Assembly: GCF_003430825.1 (NCBI RefSeq) | Contig: NZ_CP024046.1 | Location: 62,001 to 126,000 of the forward strand | Source: Natrarchaeobaculum sulfurireducens | GTDB taxonomy: Archaea; Halobacteriota; Halobacteria; Halobacteriales; Natrialbaceae | DNA: 64,000 bases | Reading direction: 5' to 3' | Shown: positions 35,111-43,612 of the stretch, piece after piece | Layout: every line of letters starts with the position of its first letter | Position numbering within the stretch: position 1 is the stretch's first letter | Translations under genes and position numbers: made by a program | The notes under the pieces: generated by a model | Seen by the model: only the letters and a program-made list of their open reading frames with translations | Told to the model about the DNA's origin: nothing | The model's database searches: none

Positions 35111-36043
35111 TGCTCTGTTGAATAGCGGTACGGCGTCGCGGTCATAGTGGCTCACAAAGCTGTTCGATGTTATGGATGGCGAACATGAGTACAATCTCAC
35201 GGAACTCTCGATACCAGAATCGCGCTCGCACGGCATCGCCGAGCGAGCGCTTCACTGAGGAATACGACGTTTCAGCCATCCATCGCTGCGTGTAGTCGTA
35301 CTCTTGGATGAGTGCGTTGTTGCTGACTGCGTTCACCGACGAGCCGCGGTAGTAAATCGCGGGCTCAATACCAAGCGTGTAGTACTCGTATTCTGTCTGC
35401 CAGTTTTGGAACGCGTTGTCCGCGAGGACGTACTGCAGGTCGTCCGCGTTCCGGCGGACGACCTGCGGTCCAGTTTTCGTATCATGCCTCCAATGAGCGT
35501 GGCACTGTACATCTAGGACAGCAAGTGACTCTGTATCGGTCAGTGTCGTCACTTTGAGCGTTTCTACCGAGCGGTTCGACCGTTTCTGGTAGTATGCTGA
35601 GGCGTGCCCACGATCAAAGAACGTGCTGTCGAGAGCGACGTGACCGGACTGCGGGTGTTGCTGCGCTGAAAGGCGCAGCAACGCCCGCCAGACCCACATT
35701 TTGAGCCGGTCGAACGATTTGTAGATCGTGGTGTAGTCCGGGAGATCGTCTCGATCAAGCTCAACAACCTCACGGATCTCGGCCATGTATTTCAGCCGAT
35801 TTGCAGTCTCACGGAAGCTGTGCTCCTCTTCGAGCCTGAAACAGTGAAGAACAACATGCACCCAGCGGGCGAACCCGCCGCTGGCGGGCTCGCCCGCGTG
35901 CTTCCCCAAAGCTTGTTTGGCCAGCCGTTTACTCTTCTGAACGAAGTCGAGGAGATCGATTTCCATAGGACAGAATCGAATTCCTCGGCTTCATCCTTCT
36001 AAATCCGTGATTTCGACTGATTCAATCGCTATTCAACACAGCA
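35111..36043 (-). mobile_element. IS5-family insertion sequence, type 2, with target duplication
   Basis: The 933-bp element has 17-bp inverted ends (TGCTCTGTTGAATAGCG and TGCTGTGTTGAATAGCG) and is flanked by the 8-bp direct repeat GAGCGTAG at 35,103-35,110 and 36,044-36,051. This clean structure marks a fairly recent insertion into the tnpB relic. Confidence 0.88.
35142..35966 (-). CDS. IS5-family transposase (type 2)
   Basis: A complete 274-residue DDE transposase. It has the DLPDYTTIYKSFDRLK motif, a first catalytic D in VALDSTFFDRGHAS, a second likely D in YVLADNAFQNW and the C-terminal YTQRWMAETSYSSVKR with the Glu, ending in RARFWYREFREIVL. Together with the clean ends and target duplication this suggests that the element may still be active. 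Confidence 0.9.
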   Translation of the reverse strand: MEIDLLDFVQKSKRLAKQALGKHAGEPASGGFARWVHVVLHCFRLEEEHSFRETANRLKYMAEIREVVELDRDDLPDYTTIYKSFDRLKMWVWRALLRLSAQQHPQSGHVALDSTFFDRGHASAYYQKRSNRSVETLKVTTLTDTESLAVLDVQCHAHWRHDTKTGPQVVRRNADDLQYVLADNAFQNWQTEYEYYTLGIEPAIYYRGSSVNAVSNNALIQEYDYTQRWMAETSYSSVKRSLGDAVRARFWYREFREIVLMFAIHNIEQLCEPL

Positions 36044-36077
36044 GAGCGTAGCAGTTCGAGAACTCAATATAGGTGTC

Positions 36078-36098
36078 TTACAAAGGTACTTGTGTAAA
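36078..36098. promoter_or_regulatory. 22-bp palindrome, site 2
   Basis: The core TTACAAAGGTACTTGTGTAA differs from site 1 (27,199) at one position. It lies at the junction between tnpB relic and an M48 gene fragment, which hints at a recombination or insertion site as much as an operator. Confidence 0.5.
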
Positions 36099-36099
36099 C

Positions 36100-36200
36100 A
36101 GTGCCCGCGAGAACGGCACGAGCGGCCAGACCGATCGGTCCCGTCAGTCGCATAGTAGAATCTCAACCGGCCAGGGGAAAAACAGTTCCACTCTTACCTT
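36100..36200 (-). pseudogene. 5' end of an M48 peptidase gene (promoter and first ~18 codons)
   Basis: From ATG 36,153 leftward the minus strand encodes MRLTGPIGLAARAVLAGT, the same as the N-terminus of the intact peptidase at 51,046, and the similarity extends upstream into the leader (GGAACTGTTTTTC and CTACTATG). It ends abruptly at about 36,100 next to the palindrome. It is a broken duplicate of that locus. Confidence 0.75.
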
Positions 36201-36204
36201 TCGG

Positions 36205-36299
36205 ACAACGCTCTTGAGTTCCAGTCTTCGCTTGTCGACTGGTTACCGACCGCTATCGATCTGTTCGATTGGGCTACTGTCGTCCAGTTTTCCGAGTAG
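36205..36299 (+). pseudogene. C-terminal relic of an unknown haloarchaeal protein
   Basis: The frame reads SSLVDWLPTAIDLFDWATVV and closes with QFSE-stop at 36,297-36,299. A related tail (FAIDLFDRATAVQSLE-stop) is found at 47,909-48,064. I do not know the family. No start or N-terminal part is present. Confidence 0.5.
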
Positions 36300-36330
36300 A
36301 GGTTCAATCTTGACGCTCACGAGCAAGGCG

Positions 36331-37020
36331 GTGTTCAGATAAGGTTCAAGGAGTGGGACGTGGCGTTTTCTGAGTGATGTATGCCCGAAAACGCACGCCT
36401 CGCAGGAAGTATCGGTCAGATCGACTTGGATTTTGTGGGGCGGGAAGCAACACCGCGGCTGTTGATGAAGCTCAGTATTCAACTTCACCTTGCTTGACTC
36501 TCGCTTTCGAATACTGTTCGAGTCCTCTATGTTTTCGGTGTTAAACGGGCTCGACCGACCGTTCATAACTGGGCTCACAAGGCCAATCTACAGCCGGAAT
36601 CAGGTCGGAATCCGGATCACGTTGTGGTTGACGAGACGGTGATTCGACTCGACGACGAACAGTACTGGCTGTACGCTGTCGCCGATCTCGATTCGAACGA
36701 ATTGCTCCATACAAAGCTCGAACCCACGAGAAACAAGGTTATTGCAAGCAACTTCGTTCGAGAGCTTCGAGAGAAACACGACGTCGACGACGCCGTGTTT
36801 CTCATCGACGGTGATCTCTTGTTACAGTACGCCTGTGAGCGTCACGGCCTCGAGTTTCGGTACGAACGACACGGTGATCGGAACAGCGTCGAACGTATCT
36901 TTCGTGAGATAAAACGCCGAACAATCTCGTTCTCGAACTGCTTCAGCAACGCCAGAGAGACAACTGCCGATCAGTGGCTCAAATCGTTCGCGTTCGCATG
37001 GAACCAGCTTATCTGAACAC
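36331..37020 (+). mobile_element. IS6-family element, copy D (best preserved)
   Basis: Full 690-bp copy with ends GTGTTCAGATAAGG and CTTATCTGAACAC. It is inverted relative to copy C across module 2. No target duplication is seen. Confidence 0.85.
36381..37016 (+). pseudogene. IS6 transposase, copy D, one nonsense codon
   Basis: The frame from ATG 36,381 to TGA 37,014 would encode 211 residues with all three catalytic residues in place (VDETVIRL, FLIDGD and NSVERIFREIKRR). The only lesion seen is TGA at codon 39 (36,495-36,497), where copies A and C read GGA. This copy is one base from a full-length transposase. Confidence 0.85.
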
Positions 37021-37129
37021 GACCACCAGTGGTACTCTGTCAGTCAACCATTCGGTTAAATTGAAACCGATAAATCTCCTCGAGCCGGCTACTTATATTG
37101 CATTTGAGATTGTTTTTCCTTCACTCTCC

Positions 37130-37290
37130 GCCGAGAGTTGGAGGTAGGCATCTGCCAGTAGGCCGTGAAGCACCCCGCGCACGGTGGCGCGAGGCGTCCG
37201 CGTTTAGTCCTGCACAGCTGACGCAACGGACTTTAATTCCTCCCGCGCTCGGCAGCTGCCTTGCGCCGACGTTCCGTGTCGGCTCGGAAT
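37130..37290. mobile_element. Probable IS200/IS605-like end fused to DUF7847-like gene
   Basis: A GC-rich stretch with the hairpin-like CTCTCCGCCGAGAG and short overlapping frames interrupts the membrane-protein gene that runs from 37,581. It resembles the debris at 925-1,250 in general structure. No transposase motif is preserved. Confidence 0.35.
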
Positions 37291-37581
37291 CGAGGATAGC
37301 TGGTGGACTGGACGAGCGAATGCTCGTGCAACGACCACGAAGTACACAGCCATCACCAGATACGTCCCGAGAAGTAAGATGCCGGCGACTGATCCCGAAA
37401 TTGGGAGGGTAAGTCCGAACTGTTCCATCGCTTCGGGCGGGGCGATAGATTCCAGGAGGGTGTTGAACGACGCGATCGTGAGGAACTGCAGGGTGATCAA
37501 CACGCCGAACAGTATCCCGCCGGTTCGGGTTGTTGCCCGGTCGATACCGCCACACACTGCGTTCGTTAACTGGAGGGCCAT
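37204..37581 (-). pseudogene. Truncated haloarchaeal membrane protein (DUF7847-like)
   Basis: About 100 residues match the N-terminus of a multi-spanning haloarchaeal membrane protein family as I remember it (MALQLTNAV, TRTGGILFGVL and LTLPISGSVAGILLLGTYL). Two or three membrane helices are seen. The remainder of the usual length (about 250 residues) is missing and is replaced by unrelated sequence from about 37,290, so the gene is a remnant. Family members are of unknown function. Confidence 0.6.
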
Positions 37582-37975
37582 AACATCAGATCATCGACTG
37601 ATCCATCTAGGGTTTTATAGTGTTTCGTAAGCCGGGGGGATAGCTGGGTGCTCCGAGTCTTGTAGCTGCAGTGGTCGGCTTCCGAACCGAATCGATCGTA
37701 TCGGTGTCGGGTCATGGAGATTGACGCTTGACCCACCCCGTCACGAGTCAAAGTCACGGGCGTCAGCAGCGTTTCTTCACCTCGAACTGCCGGACAGTGG
37801 GTAGAATCGAAACGGAAGCAATCTCTTCCAGAAATCACGAGATTCAAGCTTTAATACGATTTTTCTCAACTTGTGAGAACACGATCATGATCGTTTCGAG
37901 CCCGTGAAACGATAGTTCGCGCACTCGAAATCCCTGCTTTGCTTTAATATCCCCCGTCAATTATCCGATGATACC
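37582..37975. other. Intergenic stretch with promoter
   Basis: No gene is seen in about 390 bp. A TATA-like TTTAATAT at about 37,942-37,949 serves the GTG start at 37,976. The rest shows no recognised feature. Confidence 0.4.
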
Positions 37976-38566
37976 GTGTCCGCGATTCCGCCCTGGATCG
38001 ACGAACGAATCGATCGGAACCTCGACAATGCGCTCACACAGGAACACGTCGTCGAGACGATGCTCGAGTCCGATCGACCGTTTTTCTCGATTCGCCAACT
38101 GCACGCGCGCATTAAGCCCGACGTCAGTAGGGCCACCGTCCGCAACCGGCTTCGGGAATTACAGGAGATTGACGTTGTCGCAACGGAGACGTACCCTGAC
38201 TCGATCACGCTGTACTACATCAACCACCCGGAGTCAGAATGGCCACTCTCGCCTGAGGGTAAACGTGCGCTGAACGCAGACACCCCGCTGGATCGGCTCT
38301 CCACCCGCGGATTCCTCACGCTCTCGGACACGGCGGGAATCCGCACCCTCGTGCTCGCTGGCTTCCAGTTGAGTCTGGTACTGTTCGCACTCGGCGGTGT
38401 GCTCACGATTACCGGCACCGACGTCGGCAGTACGGGGAGCGATATTGTCCTCTGGGATACTGCATTCGACCTCCTATTCGTGAGTCTGACGCTGCTCATT
38501 GCAGAGCGGACGGTCCGATGGATTCGCGAGAGATACGGCCCATTGAATATCCTCCCATCGACGTAA
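37976..38566 (+). CDS. Winged-helix protein with two C-terminal membrane helices
   Basis: A 196-residue protein. An N-terminal winged helix (about 20-85, with HARIKPDVSRATVRNRLRELQ, 20 residues after the first His) is followed by a linker and two hydrophobic helices (about 120-140 and 155-175). It could be a membrane-tethered transcription regulator, a type found in several haloarchaeal families. The GTG start is supported by the TATA box about 27 nt upstream. The next genes encode DUF4870-like membrane proteins and may be its targets or partners; this is inference. Confidence 0.78.
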   Translation: MSAIPPWIDERIDRNLDNALTQEHVVETMLESDRPFFSIRQLHARIKPDVSRATVRNRLRELQEIDVVATETYPDSITLYYINHPESEWPLSPEGKRALNADTPLDRLSTRGFLTLSDTAGIRTLVLAGFQLSLVLFALGGVLTITGTDVGSTGSDIVLWDTAFDLLFVSLTLLIAERTVRWIRERYGPLNILPST

Positions 38567-38616
38567 TCGATGGACGAAACACCCGCAAATCGCAGATCAC
38601 AAATCACCACATACCC

Positions 38617-39060
38617 ATGACGTCTAAATCAACTCCACCTGGTCCCGAACTGCTCGATGAACGCTCCATTGGTGGTATCCTCGTCCACCTACTTGGACTG
38701 TTTACTGGATTTTTCGGCCCTATACTCCTGTATGCTGTTTCAGATCACGAGTTTACGCGGACGAACGCCCGTTACGTTATCAATTGGCATCTCACCGTCT
38801 TTGCTCTCATGGTCATCGCCTTTGTGATGTTCTTCCTCGGCGCCGATGAGATCACTGTTGGCGGAGAAACAACTGAGGTTACCTTGCTCCCACCCCCGCT
38901 CGATATCGTGTTTGGACTCGTCGGATTCTTCCTCGTGCTCATCCTACTAATCGCGATTCTGCTTACGTTCGTGTACACAATCGTCGCAACGATAAAGGCG
39001 ATATTTGGATCGGTCTGGACGTATCCTGGGTCAATCGCTTTCGTCGAACGATACTGGTAG
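38617..39060 (+). CDS. DUF4870-like membrane protein 1
   Basis: A 147-residue membrane protein with three hydrophobic helices. It opens with LLDERSIGGILVHLLG, has the NARYVINWHLTVFAL segment typical of DUF4870 (Tic20-like fold) and ends FGSVWTYPGSIAFVERYW. The function of DUF4870 proteins is unknown. I chose ATG 38,617, where similarity to the neighbouring paralogue begins. Its stop lies 7 nt before the next gene, a clear tandem duplicate. Confidence 0.8.
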   Translation: MTSKSTPPGPELLDERSIGGILVHLLGLFTGFFGPILLYAVSDHEFTRTNARYVINWHLTVFALMVIAFVMFFLGADEITVGGETTEVTLLPPPLDIVFGLVGFFLVLILLIAILLTFVYTIVATIKAIFGSVWTYPGSIAFVERYW

Positions 39061-39067
39061 AATATCC

Positions 39068-39922
39068 ATGCCTCCTCAACAAACCCAAGGCCCACCGTCG
39101 ACAGCCGAGGGGCCGAAACTCCTCGAGGAGCGATCGATCGGTGGTATTTTCGTCCATTTCGTCGCGATTCCGACCGGCGCTGTCGGAGCCGGGCTGGTGT
39201 ATCTCGTCTCGACCAACGAGTTCACCAAACGAAACGCTCGCAATGCGCTCGATTGGCATCTCACGGTACTGGCATTAACTGTGCTTACGTTCGGTTCACT
39301 GTTTACCTACGCTGAGCTAACAGGGCAGGGTGCCACTGACATTGCCGTCCTCCCCTCGCCCCTCACCACCGTCGCCAGTGTCCTCATCCCTGCATTGCTG
39401 TCGGTCTGGATGCTGGTGTGGTTTTGGACGTTTATTGTCGGATTCATTGCAATGGGCAAAGCGACGTTCGGAACTGCATGGCGATACCCGCTGACACCCG
39501 CACTCGTCGATCGGTTCGCCCCCCGTGTTTCGGTTCCCGGTGGCTGGCCCCTGCTAATCGTCGTGTACACTGTTTTCACACCCCTCGTCATCGGGGCCGT
39601 CTTATTCGGTCCACGAGATGGCGCGATGTTCCTGGCATCGGGGCTCGCGTTGATCGGCCTGATTATGGTACTGACTCCGTTCGCAGGCGTTGCCATGTAT
39701 CTCCACGGAGAACGTACCCGTCCAGCGGACGCGGCGTGGCACCCATCGGTCGTCGTGTACATCGGCGCTCCGATCGTCGTTGCCGTTGCCGGATACGTGC
39801 TCTCAAGAACGTTCACTGACTCGATTAACCCCGCCGGAGATGCGATGTACGTTTTCCTTGCTGCGTTTTGGGTATCTTCGCTTGTGTATGTCGTCCGGTG
39901 GCTGACGACGTCGCGGTCGTAG
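39068..39922 (+). CDS. DUF4870-like membrane protein 2 with extra C-terminal membrane domain
   Basis: A 284-residue protein. The first half repeats the DUF4870 features of the preceding gene (LLEERSIGGIFVHFVA, NARNALDWHLTVLAL, FGTAWRYPLTPALVDRF). The second half adds about four more membrane helices not found in the neighbour. The two genes evidently arose by duplication, with later extension of this one. Function unknown. Confidence 0.8.
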   Translation: MPPQQTQGPPSTAEGPKLLEERSIGGIFVHFVAIPTGAVGAGLVYLVSTNEFTKRNARNALDWHLTVLALTVLTFGSLFTYAELTGQGATDIAVLPSPLTTVASVLIPALLSVWMLVWFWTFIVGFIAMGKATFGTAWRYPLTPALVDRFAPRVSVPGGWPLLIVVYTVFTPLVIGAVLFGPRDGAMFLASGLALIGLIMVLTPFAGVAMYLHGERTRPADAAWHPSVVVYIGAPIVVAVAGYVLSRTFTDSINPAGDAMYVFLAAFWVSSLVYVVRWLTTSRS

Positions 39923-40063
39923 CGATCGTCCTCAGCGTGAACCGAATACATTCAGTCCGCTCGTGTTGAGGTTTTTACCAGTCTTTTCCAGGTAGCGCAT
40001 TGAACGACCCACGGGATGGAGGGCCACATACAAACCCTGTCAGGAAGTGTTGAATGATTGACT

Positions 40064-40711
40064 TTATATAGATGATCCACAGCGAGCAACGACGAGTTCG
40101 ACTGGGACGATGAGTACCCTCTCGATTTGGGTCCGGACGATCTCGAAACCGGCCTCGGTAAGGACAGCACTGACACTGAGAGGGGAACTATCGACCAGTT
40201 TCGGAAAAGCCTCGTTGAGTCGCGCATAAAGTGGAGAAACGATAGTGCTCGTTGATTTCGAGGGACTGATGACACAGATTCGACCATGAGGTTTAAGTAC
40301 ACGACGAACTTCCTCGAGCAACGTCATCTGGTGATTGTCCTCGAACAGTTCGAGTGTGAAGCTCACGAGAACAATATCGAAACTGTCAGTATCGAATGGC
40401 AACATCAAGGCATCGCCACAGACGACTGTTGATGGACTCCCGTTGTCGAGGCGACCACGTGTGAGATCGCACATCCGCTCTGCAACGTCGATCCCTACGA
40501 CATGTCCGTCGGCTCCAACAGCGGTTTGCAATCTGGCAACCCCACGACCGGTTCCACAGCCCACATCGAGGACGAAGTCATCGCGAGACGCGTTGAGGTA
40601 CTCGATTCCGCGTCGCCGAAGACGACCCTGGAATGGATCGATGAAGACGTCGTAGTACCGACTGAGCCAATTATACCAGTCTTTGCTATGGCGCGTCTGT
40701 TCCCGTGTCAC
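40064..40711 (-). CDS. Class I SAM-dependent methyltransferase
   Basis: A 215-residue methyltransferase of the UbiE/Methyltransf_11 type. The SAM-binding motif VLDVGCGTGRG (about 47-58), VVGIDVAERMCDLTR, the GDALMLPF motif and SFTLELFED (motif post-II region) are present. It starts with GTG, overlapping the stop of the upstream small membrane protein (GTGA), so the two are co-translated. The acceptor is unknown; quinone, lipid or small-molecule methylation are possibilities. Confidence 0.85.
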   Translation of the reverse strand: MTREQTRHSKDWYNWLSRYYDVFIDPFQGRLRRRGIEYLNASRDDFVLDVGCGTGRGVARLQTAVGADGHVVGIDVAERMCDLTRGRLDNGSPSTVVCGDALMLPFDTDSFDIVLVSFTLELFEDNHQMTLLEEVRRVLKPHGRICVISPSKSTSTIVSPLYARLNEAFPKLVDSSPLSVSAVLTEAGFEIVRTQIERVLIVPVELVVARCGSSI

Positions 40712-40890
40712 TGTCCTGTAGGCTCTTCAGGTCTACGAGTGAACCTCCGGAAGAGATAGACGAGACCGAGTAATAGCCCCCCAGTAATCAGACCCCCTAC
40801 AAGGAGAAGAAGCAGGATGAGGGTGACAGGGATTGCAACGTTGGCGATCGGGAACATCGACACCGAGCGAGGATTCACAATAATTGACAT
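40708..40890 (-). CDS. Small single-pass membrane protein
   Basis: A 60-residue protein with one long hydrophobic segment (about residues 18-47, Leu/Gly-rich) and a basic, Arg-rich cytoplasmic tail (LFRRFTRRPEE). The gene ends inside the start of the methyltransferase gene. It may anchor or accompany that enzyme. An internal ATG twelve codons in is an alternative start. Family not recognised. Confidence 0.6.
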   Translation of the reverse strand: MSIIVNPRSVSMFPIANVAIPVTLILLLLLVGGLITGGLLLGLVYLFRRFTRRPEEPTGQ

Positions 40891-41125
40891 TGATTGAAAT
40901 TTACCGTTGCCACATTTGTAGCTTGTGTTATGTTTCTACTCCGGCATTTGAGGGCGACTTAAACGGGACGATCCGATTCGAAAGACTGCGGTGTACGTGA
41001 ATATCGAATCAAGGATTACGACGAGAGGAGCCTCTATGACTGCTCTCAGGACGCATCAAGCAATCGAAAGTGGTTCCGTTCATCGTCTTCGGCATACTTT
41101 CCCTCCTACAGTACTGTCAACTCGA

Positions 41126-42202
41126 TCACTGATTATCGCGAAGTCGGTCAACGCGTTCCCCCAGCGGTGGTCTTCGCGAGATCAGGTTCTGACGTGATCC
41201 ATCTTCGACGTCGACACCGGCCGCCGCGGCACGTTCGAACGCATCTGCGAGCGTCTCCGACCCAACGGTTTCCCCGGCACGGGCATCAGTGTAGTACCGG
41301 AATCTCCGGACTCCAGCAAGGCCGATTACGACGGCTACGATCGCTACCAGTATTGCAGGAAGGATTGAGATTACCTCGAAAAAGACTGCCAGTAGTACCC
41401 AGATCAAGGGAGCAATGTATGGTATCATCGAGACGATCGCTTCGTAATAGGCCGCTTGTTCCCGACGGGCAGCGAGCAGGGCTCGCAGGGTTTCGTCGTC
41501 GAACGTCTCGAGCGCGCTACTCGAGACGAACAGGAACCGGCCGCCAGGAGCGCCAGATAGTTCGACTGCGAGGTACTTGTCATCTGCCTCGATGACCCGG
41601 ACCCCGCGGACCGACAGATCGACGCTCTCGAGGAGCGAATCGATCCGCATTCGCTCGTCGTCGGTTGGTCGGCGCGTTCTCGAAGAGAGTCCGGACAGCA
41701 GCGGCGCACCAGCCCAGGCTACACCCCAGAATCCGAGAACTAGAAGGACAAGTCCGACTGGTCCACCCTCAAGTGCTGTAAGGATGCCGGAAGCGAGCAA
41801 GAATATGAGGACGAAGAGGACGGTCAGATACCGCAGGTAGTGACGACGGACCGTCGGTACGTGGTCGACACCCGGTAACCCTGGGTTGGCGTGGAGAATC
41901 GCGGTGATCGTCGCTACGGCAACAACGATCGCAGCGCCGGCGCTGGCAAGAATCGTGACGAGTGTATCGAGGAGTCCGTCTGCCGGTGTGAGGAAGCCGG
42001 CATTACCAACGACCCAGGTTGCGACACCAGCGAGAAAGCCTGTTGCACCCGTGAGGATATTCGTCCATCTGGCGGCAGTTTCGTCCGACCGGTTCTGAGA
42101 GAAGCGACCGTACAGGTAGCCAACCCCGAGCGAGCAGATCGCACTAACAGCGACGAAAATAACGAGGAGGAACCAGGTGACTGCGGTGACCACCAGTGAC
42201 AT
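41126..42202 (-). CDS. M48-like membrane protein without zinc ligands (pseudo-protease)
   Basis: A 358-residue protein with several N-terminal membrane helices and a domain that aligns with the M48 peptidases at 46.6 and 51.0 kb. Where the active enzymes read LAHELAH this one reads LAARREQ, and where they read REYVAD it reads RYYTDA, so all zinc ligands and the catalytic Glu are lost. Two further helices (about 260-305) and the C-terminal GERVDRLRDN, matching EKRIDRLRET, are kept. The frame is intact and long, which argues for a maintained non-catalytic role, for example as partner of the active proteases. Confidence 0.72.
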   Translation of the reverse strand: MSLVVTAVTWFLLVIFVAVSAICSLGVGYLYGRFSQNRSDETAARWTNILTGATGFLAGVATWVVGNAGFLTPADGLLDTLVTILASAGAAIVVAVATITAILHANPGLPGVDHVPTVRRHYLRYLTVLFVLIFLLASGILTALEGGPVGLVLLVLGFWGVAWAGAPLLSGLSSRTRRPTDDERMRIDSLLESVDLSVRGVRVIEADDKYLAVELSGAPGGRFLFVSSSALETFDDETLRALLAARREQAAYYEAIVSMIPYIAPLIWVLLAVFFEVISILPAILVAIVAVVIGLAGVRRFRYYTDARAGETVGSETLADAFERAAAAGVDVEDGSRQNLISRRPPLGERVDRLRDNQ

Positions 42203-42276
42203 ACGCAGATCTGTTGTGACGAATAGTCTAAAATATTATCGAATCGACCTGTCTAAAGCAATGATCCAGCTAATGC

Positions 42277-43563
42277 TCACTGGGTCCGGTTTTGGTTGGA
42301 CTCGAGCCGATTGATTCGTCTCGCAACCGGCTCCCCTGCCGTGAGTAACCGATAGCCGGGAACCTCTTTGAAGGAGTTGGCGAGCGTATCCCCATGGCGT
42401 TCATACGTTTCTCGAACGGCATCCACTCCGTAGACCTCAGCGGCAAGATCGTCAGCATAGGCAAAGACTCGTATTCCAGTCCAGACGTGGAGCGCGAACG
42501 CTACAAACGCAAGGAGGATCCAGATAACGACGATCCAGTAGTTTGTTAGCCAGCCAATGAGCAGAGACAGAGAAGTCAAAAATCCGGCGAGGAAGATCCA
42601 CAGCGTGAGCCAATATCGGAGTTCCAGCTGTCGGCGGTACAGCCCCTCTGCCTGCGCAATAGTAACTCCTAACTCTCGAGGAGAGCGTGTCATAGAATAC
42701 GTCTCATACCCGCTACTCGGCGATGATACTGGTCTCATTTCGCGTGTCTCCCAGTAATTCTTGCCAGTGGCCTTTTTCATTCAGAGGTCAGACCGTGAAC
42801 GATGGCTGTTGGGAACTATTGTATGACACCCTCCTCGAGGAGATAACTCATCGAGGAACGCTTCGTCGACGACTACCCATCGTTTCCCGGGCCGGCCTCG
42901 AATCTTGACTGGCGCCTCGAGCTCGCCACGAGACGCGAGGACGATCCGGTCGGGCTCGACCTGGAGTGGATCAAATGCATGCTCGATTCGGCGCCGCTCA
43001 TCGTCCGTTGGGGGTCGTGATTCAGGATCCCTCGCCAGCAGACGGTGGCCACCGAGATACGCAAGGATGCAGGCTCCTAACGATCCGATCAGAAGGAAGC
43101 CGAGAGGACCAAGCAGTGACTGCCCGGTCACGACGAAGTCAAACCCAATCCAGAGTGCGACTGCGAGAATCGCAATGCAAATCCAGGTCGCCGAGGCCTG
43201 AGCCATCGACACTTCGTGACCTGTCGTCTCCACCCACAAGGGATGCAAAGAGAGAACCGTTGCAGAGAACGCCAACAATACTGAAAGGACTGTGATGGAC
43301 TCTGCAAGGATTCCTACTGCTGCTTCTGGTACACCAACGGTAGCGAGTGATCCCACGAGCTCGTCACGGATCCCAAACCACCAGTGGCTCGTGACAATAG
43401 CTGAGCCAGTCACGACGACGATTCCGACCCCAGAATAATATATCGCGCTAACTTGTGTCCGCGGTTGCCAATCGCGGCCTGCAATCAACACGCGACAAAG
43501 CCAGCCCACAGCATATGCACCGATGATCAAGCCGACCGTCAAACCGAGCACTGGCTGCGGCAT
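42277..43563 (-). pseudogene. Second M48-like pseudo-protease gene, split by a MITE
   Basis: The N-terminal part (from ATG 43,563) has four to five membrane helices and runs into LDELSPR. A 151-bp MITE then introduces unrelated codons and a stop at 42,781. Beyond the MITE the frame continues with SPRELGVTIAQAEGLYRR, two membrane helices and a C-terminal tail ending ARRINRLES. Removing the MITE and one target-site copy restores one frame of about 375 residues. The position of the zinc motif reads AQAEGLY and that of the third ligand reads AYADD, so this protein, like its neighbour at 41.1 kb, had already lost the catalytic site. Confidence 0.8.
42683..42833. mobile_element. 151-bp MITE with 8-bp target duplication
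   Basis: Inverted ends GAGCGTGTCATAGAATAC (42,683) and GAGGGTGTCATACAATAG (complement, ending 42,833) match at 15 of 18 positions. The 8-bp direct repeat CTCGAGGA flanks it at 42,675-42,682 and 42,834-42,841. It carries no gene. The transposase that mobilised it is not in this window. Confidence 0.85.
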
Positions 43564-43612
43564 AACAGATTTTTAAGTTGACTCTGTATTAACTACTGAC
43601 TATTCACGTCGG

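Noticed and set aside
42277-42780. A separate 167-residue membrane protein gene
   Set aside because: Its first ~30 codons come from the MITE; the rest is the C-terminal half of the interrupted M48-like gene, and excising the MITE restores one frame.
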